From: Sabellastarte sp. h YS-2021
Lineage: Eukaryota; Annelida; Polychaeta; Sabellida; Sabellidae
Assembly: GCA_964017235.1 (NCBI GenBank)
Contig: OZ024936.1
Coordinates: 58,703,028-58,767,027 of the forward strand
DNA: 64,000 bases
Direction: 5' to 3'
Below, one piece after another: positions 1 through 10,094 of this stretch (within the stretch, counting starts at the first letter, position 1; each line of letters starts with the position of its first letter). A program made the position numbers and the translations under genes. Below the pieces are notes generated by a model. It searched no databases. It was not told the origin of the DNA and saw only the letters and a list, made by a program, of their open reading frames with translations.

Positions 1-516
1 AATGAATTTTAGTAGTGTGTTCCTTCAGAAATACACATGTAGCCCAAAGTACAGGTTCAGGGAGTGTAGTTGGCGAGAGATGCATACAATGCCAGATCAG
101 CCCAAACCACCCCTTAAAGTTGGTCAATCTGGCTGAGATTTTCACAGGAAACTCAGTTTATATCAGAGACTGAATTTGTATTAGGCTGACCCACTCGAGG
201 GCCACATTAAAAATTTCAATTTCCGGGGTGTGGGGGGCCCCATGCCACCCCTCAGGTAGGAAATTTCAAGTATATCCTAATATTGCCAATCTGAAGCCCA
301 AATTTAATTTTATGCCTATTTTAATAAATAATGAGGATATTTTAGGCGCATTTTGAGCATTACATGTCTGATCAGAAATTATTTTACCAAAATATTGTTC
401 TAAATATAGCCCAAAATAGATGTAAATCAGCCCAAACCAGTACCAAATGTTGGTCTATAAGTCTGAAATTTGGCCCAAAAATCACTTGCCACATACTAAA
501 TCTGACTGTATAGGTT
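1..516. repeat. Left partial monomer
   Basis: The window opens inside a unit, at the position equivalent to 681 of the first complete monomer, and runs to that unit's end. Its G tract has six G in the terminal run, the 680-bp class that is otherwise found only in the right third of the window. The array therefore continues to the left. Confidence 0.97.
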
Positions 517-528
517 TTGAGATTACAT

Positions 529-540
529 CTGGTATACCAG
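529..540. other. 12-bp perfect palindrome, once per monomer
   Basis: CTGGTATACCAG is its own reverse complement. It lies 12 bases into each unit and is followed at once by two direct copies of TGTCATA (544-550 and 553-559). Translating across it gives the same residues in every unit, so no amino-acid-changing variant was seen in 93 copies. Short dyads can bind dimeric proteins or extrude as small cruciforms. No known binding site is recognised, and the invariance matches that of most of the monomer, so it is not proof of selection. Confidence 0.8.
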
Positions 541-579
541 TGGTGTCATATGTGTCATACAGGGTTGAGGAGAGTGAAA

Positions 580-601
580 ATACAGCCTCAGATGGCTGTA
601 T
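580..601. other. Inverted repeat, 8-bp stem and 6-nt loop, once per monomer
   Basis: ATACAGCC (580-587) and GGCTGTAT (594-601) are perfect reverse complements separated by TCAGAT. Three units carry an A-to-C change at the outermost stem base (19016, 22462, 29987), which breaks only the terminal pair. It lies 39 bases after the 12-bp palindrome, so this end of the unit is rich in dyads. Confidence 0.8.
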
Positions 602-680
602 CAGGAAGTGCTGATATATTCTCAATTAAGGTAGATTCAAGGTTGAAAACCATATTGATTCACACAGGAGTCGCCACTGA

Positions 681-1195
681 AATGAATTTTAGTAGTGTGT
701 TCCTTCAGAAATACACATGTAGCCCAAAGTACAGGTTCAGGGAGTGTAGTTGGCGAGAGATGCATACAATGCCAGATCAGCCCAAACCACCCCTTAAAGT
801 TGGTCAATCTGGCTGAGATTTTCACAGGAAACTCAGTTTATATCAGAGACTGAATTTGTATTAGGCTGACCCACTCGAGGGCCACATTAAAAATTTCAAT
901 TTCCGGGGTGTGGGGGGGCCCCATGCCACCCCTCAGGTAGGAAATTTCAAGTATATCCTAATATTGCCAATCTGAAGCCCAAATTTAATTTTATGCCTAT
1001 TTTAATAAATAATGAGGATATTTTAGGCGCATTTTGAGCATTACATGTCTGATCAGAAATTATTTTACCAAAATATTGTTCTAAATATAGCCCAAAATAG
1101 ATGTAAATCAGCCCAAACCAGTACCAAATGTTGGTCTATAAGTCTGAAATTTGGCCCAAAAATCACTTGCCACATACTAAATCTGACTGTATAGG
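681..1195. repeat. Diverged internal duplication within the monomer (offset about 330 bp)
   Basis: Bases 776-821 align without gaps to 1107-1152: 14 of 14 match at the start (ATCAGCCCAAACCA), then a weaker stretch, then GTTGGTC and CTGA.ATTT, about 35 of 46 in all. Further anchors keep nearly the same offset: AATGA (681/1011, offset 330), ATTTTAG (686/1020, offset 334), ACATGT (715/1043, offset 328) and TGTATTAGG/TGTATAGG (857/1188, offset 331). About 185 bp of each half is thus related. The complementary offset is 351 bp. This suggests that the 681-bp monomer is an old dimer of a repeat of about 340 bp. The other parts of the two halves show no convincing match by eye. Confidence 0.75.
905..932. 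repeat. G/C tract with hairpin potential; baseline allele
   Basis: The baseline allele is GGGG-TGT-G7-CCCC followed by ATGCCACCCC. GGGGTG (905-910) can pair with CACCCC (927-932), and the inner G run can pair with CCCC (919-922). This is the only hypervariable site in the unit. Alleles seen are G6 (680-bp units), G7 (681), G8 (682), TGTGT-G6 (682) and expanded forms with 11-28 G. The TG part reaches six TG copies. Expanded alleles nearly always end in CCC or CC instead of CCCC. Confidence 0.9.
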
Positions 1196-1197
1196 TT

Positions 1198-4100
1198 TTG
1201 AGATTACATCTGGTATACCAGTGGTGTCATATGTGTCATACAGGGTTGAGGAGAGTGAAAATACAGCCTCAGATGGCTGTATCAGGAAGTGCTGATATAT
1301 TCTCAATTAAGGTAGATTCAAGGTTGAAAACCATATTGATTCACACAGGAGTCGCCACTGAAATGAATTTTAGTAGTGTGTTCCTTCAGAAATACACATG
1401 TAGCCCAAAGTACAGGTTCGGGGAGTGTAGTTGGCGAGAGATGCATACAATGCCAGATCAGCCCAAACCACCCCTTAAAGTTGGTCAATCTGGCTGAGAT
1501 TTTCACAGGAAACTCAGTTTATATCAGAGACTGAATTTGTATTAGGCTGACCCACTCGAGGGCCACATTAAAAATTTCAATTTCCGGGGTGTGGGGGGGC
1601 CCCATGCCACCCCTCAGGTAGGAAATTTCAAGTATATCCTAATATTGCCAATCTGAAGCCCAAATTTAATTTTATGCCTATTTTAATAAATAATGAGGAT
1701 ATTTTAGGCGCATTTTGAGCATTACATGTCTGATCAGAAATTATTTTACCAAAATATTGTTCTAAATATAGCCCAAAATAGATGTAAATCAGCCCAAACC
1801 AGTACCAAATGTTGGTCTATAAGTCTGAAATTTGGCCCAAAAATCACTTGCCACATACTAAATCTGACTGTATAGGTTTTGAGATTACATCTGGTATACC
1901 AGTGGTGTCATATGTGTCATACAGGGTTGAGGAGAGTGAAAATACAGCCTCAGATGGCTGTATCAGGAAGTGCTGATATATTCTCAATTAAGGTAGATTC
2001 AAGGTTGAAAACCATATTGATTCACACAGGAGTCGCCACTGAAATGAATTTTAGTAGTGTGTTCCTTCAGAAATACACATGTAGCCCAAAGTACAGGTTC
2101 GGGGAGTGTAGTTGGCGAGAGATGCATACAATGCCAGATCAGCCCAAACCACCCCTTAAAGTTGGTCAATCTGGCTGAGATTTTCACAGGAAACTCAGTT
2201 TATATCAGAGACTGAATTTGTATTAGGCTGACCCACTCGAGGGCCACATTAAAAATTTCAATTTCCGGGGTGTGGGGGGGCCCCATGCCACCCCTCAGGT
2301 AGGAAATTTCAAGTATATCCTAATATTGCCAATCTGAAGCCCAAATTTAATTTTATGCCTATTTTAATAAATAATGAGGATATTTTAGGCGCATTTTGAG
2401 CATTACATGTCTGATCAGAAATTATTTTACCAAAATATTGTTCTAAATATAGCCCAAAATAGATGTAAATCAGCCCAAACCAGTACCAAATGTTGGTCTA
2501 TAAGTCTGAAATTTGGCCCAAAAATCACTTGCCACATACTAAATCTGACTGTATAGGTTTTGAGATTACATCTGGTATACCAGTGGTGTCATATGTGTCA
2601 TACAGGGTTGAGGAGAGTGAAAATACAGCCTCAGATGGCTGTATCAGGAAGTGCTGATATATTCTCAATTAAGGTAGATTCAAGGTTGAAAACCATATTG
2701 ATTCACACAGGAGTCGCCACTGAAATGAATTTTAGTAGTGTGTTCCTTCAGAAATACACATGTAGCCCAAAGTACAGGTTCGGGGAGTGTAGTTGGCGAG
2801 AGATGCATACAATGCCAGATCAGCCCAAACCACCCCTTAAAGTTGGTCAATCTGGCTGAGATTTTCACAGGAAACTCAGTTTATATCAGAGACTGAATTT
2901 GTATTAGGCTGACCCACTCGAGGGCCACATTAAAAATTTCAATTTCCGGGGTGTGGGGGGGCCCCATGCCACCCCTCAGGTAGGAAATTTCAAGTATATC
3001 CTAATATTGCCAATCTGAAGCCCAAATTTAATTTTATGCCTATTTTAATAAATAATGAGGATATTTTAGGCGCATTTTGAGCATTAAATGTCTGATCAGA
3101 AATTATTTTACCAAAATATTGTTCTAAATATAGCCCAAAATAGATGTAAATCAGCCCAAACCAGTACCAAATGTTGGTCTATAAGTCTGAAATTTGGCCC
3201 AAAAATCACTTGCCACATACTAAATCTGACTGTATAGGTTTTGAGATTACATCTGGTATACCAGTGGTGTCATATGTGTCATACAGGGTTGAGGAGAGTG
3301 AAAATACAGCCTCAGATGGCTGTATCAGGAAGTGCTGATATATTCTCAATTAAGGTAGATTCAAGGTTGAAAACCATATTGATTCACACAGGAGTCGCCA
3401 CTGAAATGAATTTTAGTAGTGTGTTCCTTCAGAAATACACATGTAGCCCAAAGTACAGGTTCAGGGAGTGTAGTTGGCGAGAGATGCATACAATGCCAGA
3501 TCAGCCCAAACCACCCCTTAAAGTTGGTCAATCTGGCTGAGATTTTCACAGGAAACTCAGTTTATATCAGAGACTGAATTTGTATTAGGCTGACCCACTC
3601 GAGGGCCACATTAAAAATTTCAATTTCCGGGGTGTGGGGGGGCCCCATGCCACCCCTCAGGTAGGAAATTTCAAGTATATCCTAATATTGCCAATCTGAA
3701 GCCCAAATTTAATTTTATGCCTATTTTAATAAATAATGAGGATATTTTAGGCGCATTTTGAGCATTACATGTCTGATCAGAAATTATTTTACCAAAATAT
3801 TGTTCTAAATATAGCCCAAAATAGATGTAAATCAGCCCAAACCAGTACCAAATGTTGGTCTATAAGTCTGAAATTTGGCCCAAAAATCACTTGCCACATA
3901 CTAAATCTGACTGTATAGGTTTTGAGATTACATCTGGTATACCAGTGGTGTCATATGTGTCATACAGGGTTGAGGAGAGTGAAAATACAGCCTCAGATGG
4001 CTGTATCAGGAAGTGCTGATATATTCTCAATTAAGGTAGATTCAAGGTTGAAAACCATATTGATTCACACAGGAGTCGCCACTGAAATGAATTTTAGTAG

Positions 4101-4602
4101 TGTGTTCCTTCAGAAATACACATGTAGCCCAAAGTACAGGTTCAGGGAGTGTAGTTGGCGAGAGATGCATACAATGCCAGATCAGCCCAAACCACCCCTT
4201 AAAGTTGGTCAATCTGGCTGAGATTTTCACAGGAAACTCAGTTTATATCAGAGACTGAATTTGTATTAGGCTGACCCACTCGAGGGCCACATTAAAAATT
4301 TCAATTTCCGGGGTGTGGGGGGGCCCCATGCCACCCCTCAGGTAGGAAATTTCAAGTATATCCTAATATTGCCAATCTGAAGCCCAAATTTAATTTTATG
4401 CCTATTTTAATAAATAATGAGGATATTTTAGGCGCATTTTGAGCATTACATGTCTGATCAGAAATTATTTTACCAAAATATTGTTCTAAATATAGCCCAA
4501 AATAGATGTAAATCAGCCCAAACCAGTACCAAATGTTGGTCTATAAGTCTGAAATTTGGCCCAAAAATCACTTGCCACATACTAAATCTGACTGTATAGG
4601 TT
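1198..4602. repeat. Five regular monomers, three with a shared A-to-G change
   Basis: Unit starts are 1198, 1879, 2560, 3241 and 3922, all exactly 681 bp apart. Three consecutive units carry G in place of A in GGTTCAGGGAG, at 1420, 2101 and 2782. No other unit in the window has it, so these three derive from one mutated unit by local amplification or conversion. Unit 2560 also has a private C-to-A change at 3087 (GCATTAAATG for GCATTACATG). Confidence 0.9.
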
Positions 4603-7600
4603 TTGAGATTACATCTGGTATACCAGTGGTGTCATATGTGTCATACAGGGTTGAGGAGAGTGAAAATACAGCCTCAGATGGCTGTATCAGGAAGTGCTGA
4701 TATATTCTCAATTAAGGTAGATTCAAGGTTGAAAACCATATTGATTCACACAGGAGTCGCCACTGAAATGAATTTTAGTAGTGTGTTCCTTCAGAAATAC
4801 ACATGTAGCCCAAAGTACAGGTTCAGGGAGTGTAGTTGGCGAGAGATGCATACAATGCCAGATCAGCCCAAACCACCCCTTAAAGTTGGTCAATCTGGCT
4901 GAGATTTTCACAGGAAACTCAGTTTATATCAGAGACTGAATTTGTATTAGGCTGACCCACTCGAGGGCCACATTAAAAATTTCAATTTTCGGGGTGTGGG
5001 GGGGGGGGGGGGGGGGGGCCCATGCCACCCCTCAGGTAGGAAATTTCAAGTATATCCTAATATTGCCAATCTGAAGCCCAAATTTAATTTTATGCCTATT
5101 TTAATAAATAATGAGGATATTTTAGGCGCATTTTGAGCATTACATGTCTGATCAGAAATTATTTTACCAAAATATTGTTCTAAATATAGCCCAAAATAGA
5201 TGTAAATCAGCCCAAACCAGTACCAAATGTTGGTCTATAAGTCTGAAATTTGGCCCAAAAATCACTTGCCACATACTAAATCTGACTGTATAGGTTTTGA
5301 GATTACATCTGGTATACCAGTGGTGTCATATGTGTCATACAGGGTTGAGGAGAGTGAAAATACAGCCTCAGATGGCTGTATCAGGAAGTGCTGATATATT
5401 CTCAATTAAGGTAGATTCAAGGTTGAAAACCATATTGATTCACACAGGAGTCGCCACTGAAATGAATTTTAGTAGTGTGTTCCTTCAGAAATACACATGT
5501 AGCCCAAAGTACAGGTTCAGGGAGTGTAGTTGGCGAGAGATGCATACAATGCCAGATCAGCCCAAACCACCCCTTAAAGTTGGTCAATCTGGCTGAGATT
5601 TTCACAGGAAACTCAGTTTATATCAGAGACTGAATTTGTATTAGGCTGACCCACTCGAGGGCCACATTAAAAATTTCAATTTTCGGGGTGTGGGGGGGGG
5701 GGGGGGGGGGGGGCCCATGCCACCCCTCAGGTAGGAAATTTCAAGTATATCCTAATATTGCCAATCTGAAGCCCAAATTTAATTTTATGCCTATTTTAAT
5801 AAATAATGAGGATATTTTAGGCGCATTTTGAGCATTACATGTCTGATCAGAAATTATTTTACCAAAATATTGTTCTAAATATAGCCCAAAATAGATGTAA
5901 ATCAGCCCAAACCAGTACCAAATGTTGGTCTATAAGTCTGAAATTTGGCCCAAAAATCACTTGCCACATACTAAATCTGACTGTATAGGTTTTGAGATTA
6001 CATCTGGTATACCAGTGGTGTCATATGTGTCATACAGGGTTGAGGAGAGTGAAAATACAGCCTCAGATGGCTGTATCAGGAAGTGCTGATATATTCTCAA
6101 TTAAGGTAGATTCAAGGTTGAAAACCATATTGATTCACACAGGAGTCGCCACTGAAATGAATTTTAGTAGTGTGTTCCTTCAGAAATACACATGTAGCCC
6201 AAAGTACAGGTTCAGGGAGTGTAGTTGGCGAGAGATGCATACAATGCCAGATCAGCCCAAACCACCCCTTAAAGTTGGTCAATCTGGCTGAGATTTTCAC
6301 AGGAAACTCAGTTTATATCAGAGACTGAATTTGTATTAGGCTGACCCACTCGAGGGCCACATTAAAAATTTCAATTTCCGGGGTGTGGGGGGGGCCCCAT
6401 GCCACCCCTCAGGTAGGAAATTTCAAGTATATCCTAATATTGCCAATCTGAAGCCCAAATTTAATTTTATGCCTATTTTAATAAATAATGAGGATATTTT
6501 AGGCGCATTTTGAGCATTACATGTCTGATCAGAAATTATTTTACCAAAATATTGTTCTAAATATAGCCCAAAATAGATGTAAATCAGCCCAAACCAGTAC
6601 CAAATGTTGGTCTATAAGTCTGAAATTTGGCCCAAAAATCACTTGCCACATACTAAATCTGACTGTATAGGTTTTGAGATTACATCTGGTATACCAGTGG
6701 TGTCATATGTGTCATACAGGGTTGAGGAGAGTGAAAATACAGCCTCAGATGGCTGTATCAGGAAGTGCTGATATATTCTCAATTAAGGTAGATTCAAGGT
6801 TGAAAACCATATTGATTCACACAGGAGTCGCCACTGAAATGAATTTTAGTAGTGTGTTCCTTCAGAAATACACATGTAGCCCAAAGTACAGGTTCAGGGA
6901 GTGTAGTTGGCGAGAGATGCATACAATGCCAGATCAGCCCAAACCACCCCTTAAAGTTGGTCAATCTGGCTGAGATTTTCACAGGAAACTCAGTTTATAT
7001 CAGAGACTGAATTTGTATTAGGCTGACCCACTCGAGGGCCACATTAAAAATTTCAATTTCCGGGGTGTGGGGGGGCCCCATGCCACCCCTCAGGTAGGAA
7101 ATTTCAAGTATATCCTAATATTGCCAATCTGAAGCCCAAATTTAATTTTATGCCTATTTTAATAAATAATGAGGATATTTTAGGCGCATTTTGAGCATTA
7201 CATGTCTGATCAGAAATCATTTTACCAAAATATTGTTCTAAATATAGCCCAAAATAGATGTAAATCAGCCCAAACCAGTACCAAATGTTGGTCTATAAGT
7301 CTGAAATTTGGCCCAAAAATCACTTGCCACATACTAAATCTGACTGTATAGGTTTTGAGATTACATCTGGTATACCAGTGGTGTCATATGTGTCATACAG
7401 GGTTGAGGAGAGTGAAAATACAGCCTCAGATGGCTGTATCAGGAAGTGCTGATATATTCTCAATTAAGGTAGATTCAAGGTTGAAAACCATATTGATTCA
7501 CACAGGAGTCGCCACTGAAATGAATTTTAGTAGTGTGTTCCTTCAGAAATACACATGTAGCCCAAAGTACAGGTTCAGGGAGTGTAGTTGGCGAGAGATG

Positions 7601-10094
7601 CATACAATGCCAGATCAGCCCAAACCACCCCTTAAAGTGGTCAATCTGGCTGAGATTTTCACAGGAAACTCAGTTTATATCAGAGACTGAATTTGTATTA
7701 GGCTGACCCACTCGAGGGCCACATTAAAAATTTCAATTTCCGGGGTGTGGGGGGGCCCCATGCCACCCCTCAGGTAGGAAATTTCAAGTATATCCTAATA
7801 TTGCCAATCTGAAGCCCAAATTTAATTTTATGCCTATTTTAATAAATAATGAGGATATTTTAGGCGCATTTTGAGCATTACATGTCTGATCAGAAATTAT
7901 TTTACCAAAATATTGTTCTAAATATAGCCCAAAATAGATGTAAATCAGCCCAAACCAGTACCAAATGTTGGTCTATAAGTCTGAAATTTGGCCCAAAAAT
8001 CACTTGCCACATACTAAATCTGACTGTATAGGTTTTGAGATTACATCTGGTATACCAGTGGTGTCATATGTGTCATACAGGGTTGAGGAGAGTGAAAATA
8101 CAGCCTCAGATGGCTGTATCAGGAAGTGCTGATATATTCTCAATTAAGGTAGATTCAAGGTTGAAAACCATATTGATTCACACAGGAGTCGCCACTGAAA
8201 TGAATTTTAGTAGTGTGTTCCTTCAGAAATACACATGTAGCCCAAAGTACAGGTTCAGGGAGTGTAGTTGGCGAGAGATGCATACAATGCCAGATCAGCC
8301 CAAACCACCCCTTAAAGTTGGTCAATCTGGCTGAGATTTTCACAGGAAACTCAGTTTATATCAGAGACTGAATTTGTATTAGGCTGACCCACTCGAGGGC
8401 CACATTAAAAATTTCAATTTTCGGGGTGTGGGGGGGGGGGGGGGGGGGGGGGGCCCATGCCACCCCTCAGGTAGGAAATTTCAAGTATATCCTAATATTG
8501 CCAATCTGAAGCCCAAATTTAATTTTATGCCTATTTTAATAAATAATGAGGATATTTTAGGCGCATTTTGAGCATTACATGTCTGATCAGAAATTATTTT
8601 ACCAAAATATTGTTCTAAATATAGCCCAAAATAGATGTAAATCAGCCCAAACCAGTACCAAATGTTGGTCTATAAGTCTGAAATTTGGCCCAAAAATCAC
8701 TTGCCACATACTAAATCTGACTGTATAGGTTTTGAGATTACATCTGGTATACCAGTGGTGTCATATGTGTCATACAGGGTTGAGGAGAGTGAAAATACAG
8801 CCTCAGATGGCTGTATCAGGAAGTGCTGATATATTCTCAATTAAGGTAGATTCAAGGTTGAAAACCATATTGATTCACACAGGAGTCGCCACTGAAATGA
8901 ATTTTAGTAGTGTGTTCCTTCAGAAATACACATGTAGCCCAAAGTACAGGTTCAGGGAGTGTAGTTGGCGAGAGATGCATACAATGCCAGATCAGCCCAA
9001 ACCACCCCTTAAAGTTGGTCAATCTGGCTGAGATTTTCACAGGAAACTCAGTTTATATCAGAGACTGAATTTGTATTAGGCTGACCCACTCGAGGGCCAC
9101 ATTAAAAATTTCAATTTCCGGGGTGTGGGGGGGGCCCCATGCCACCCCTCAGGTAGGAAATTTCAAGTATATCCTAATATTGCCAATCTGAAGCCCAAAT
9201 TTAATTTTATGCCTATTTTAATAAATAATGAGGATATTTTAGGCGCATTTTGAGCATTACATGTCTGATCAGAAATTATTTTACCAAAATATTGTTCTAA
9301 ATATAGCCCAAAATAGATGTAAATCAGCCCAAACCAGTACCAAATGTTGGTCTATAAGTCTGAAATTTGGCCCAAAAATCACTTGCCACATACTAAATCT
9401 GACTGTATAGGTTTTGAGATTACATCTGGTATACCAGTGGTGTCATATGTGTCATACAGGGTTGAGGAGAGTGAAAATACAGCCTCAGATGGCTGTATCA
9501 GGAAGTGCTGATATATTCTCAATTAAGGTAGATTCAAGGTTGAAAACCATATTGATTCACACAGGAGTCGCCACTGAAATGAATTTTAGTAGTGTGTTCC
9601 TTCAGAAATACACATGTAGCCCAAAGTACAGGTTCAGGGAGTGTAGTTGGCGAGAGATGCATACAATGCCAGATCAGCCCAAACCACCCCTTAAAGTTGG
9701 TCAATCTGGCTGAGATTTTCACAGGAAACTCAGTTTATATCAGAGACTGAATTTGTATTAGGCTGACCCACTCGAGGGCCACATTAAAAATTTCAATTTC
9801 CGGGGTGTGGGGGGGCCCCATGCCACCCCTCAGGTAGGAAATTTCAAGTATATCCTAATATTGCCAATCTGAAGCCCAAATTTAATTTTATGCCTATTTT
9901 AATAAATAATGAGGATATTTTAGGCGCATTTTGAGCATTACATGTCTGATCAGAAATCATTTTACCAAAATATTGTTCTAAATATAGCCCAAAATAGATG
10001 TAAATCAGCCCAAACCAGTACCAAATGTTGGTCTATAAGTCTGAAATTTGGCCCAAAAATCACTTGCCACATACTAAATCTGACTGTATAGGTT
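4603..10094. repeat. Block with a four-unit segment present twice and expanded G tracts
   Basis: Unit starts are 4603, 5297, 5992, 6674, 7355, 8035, 8732 and 9414. Expanded tracts are G21 (4998-5018), G22 (5692-5713) and G24 (8430-8453), each preceded by TTTTC instead of TTTCC and followed by CCC. A series of three markers occurs twice: long tract with T flank (unit 5297, then 8035), G8 tract (5992, then 8732) and T-to-C in GAAATTATTTT (7218, then 9958). The lag is 2738-2740 bp, or four units. Unit 7355 is 680 bp because one T of AAAGTTGGTC is missing near 7638. Confidence 0.85.

Larger units (their letters stand above)
517..1197. repeat. Reference monomer (681 bp)
   Basis: First complete unit, used here as the reference. 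In order it holds: a 12-bp palindrome (529-540); two direct copies of TGTCATA (544-550, 553-559); an 8-bp-stem inverted repeat (580-601); the first member of an internal duplication (681-865); a single XhoI-type CTCGAG (874-879); the G/C tract (905-922); an AT-rich stretch (about 975-1025); the second member of the duplication (1011-1195), which contains the 10-bp palindrome TCTGATCAGA (1048-1057). The motif GCCCAAA occurs six times per unit. The unit boundary is arbitrary because the array is continuous. The longest open frame is about 100 codons, starts at TTG and is not judged real. Confidence 0.95.

Noticed and set aside
517-816. Repeated open frame of 99 codons on the + strand, present in nearly every unit
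   Set aside because: It starts at TTG; the first ATG would give only 74 codons. Its product resembles no family I know. Of ten distinct substitutions seen inside it across the array, eight change the amino acid and two are silent, as expected without selection. One-base deletions (near 7638 and 39134) and the 126-bp deletion break it. Non-coding parts of the unit are equally conserved.
637-825. Repeated open frame of 62 codons on the - strand
   Set aside because: It overlaps the + strand frame in the same conserved DNA, is short, matches no known protein, and is explained by copying of one chance frame 93 times.
1001-1012. AATAAA polyadenylation signal
   Set aside because: The hexamer lies in an AT-rich stretch where it is expected by chance, and there is no gene upstream.
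4985-5021. CENP-B box at TTCGGGG (T-flank units) or at TTCGGGGAG (1419 region)
   Set aside because: Only TTCG fits; the required later A and CGGG are missing or misplaced in both sites.
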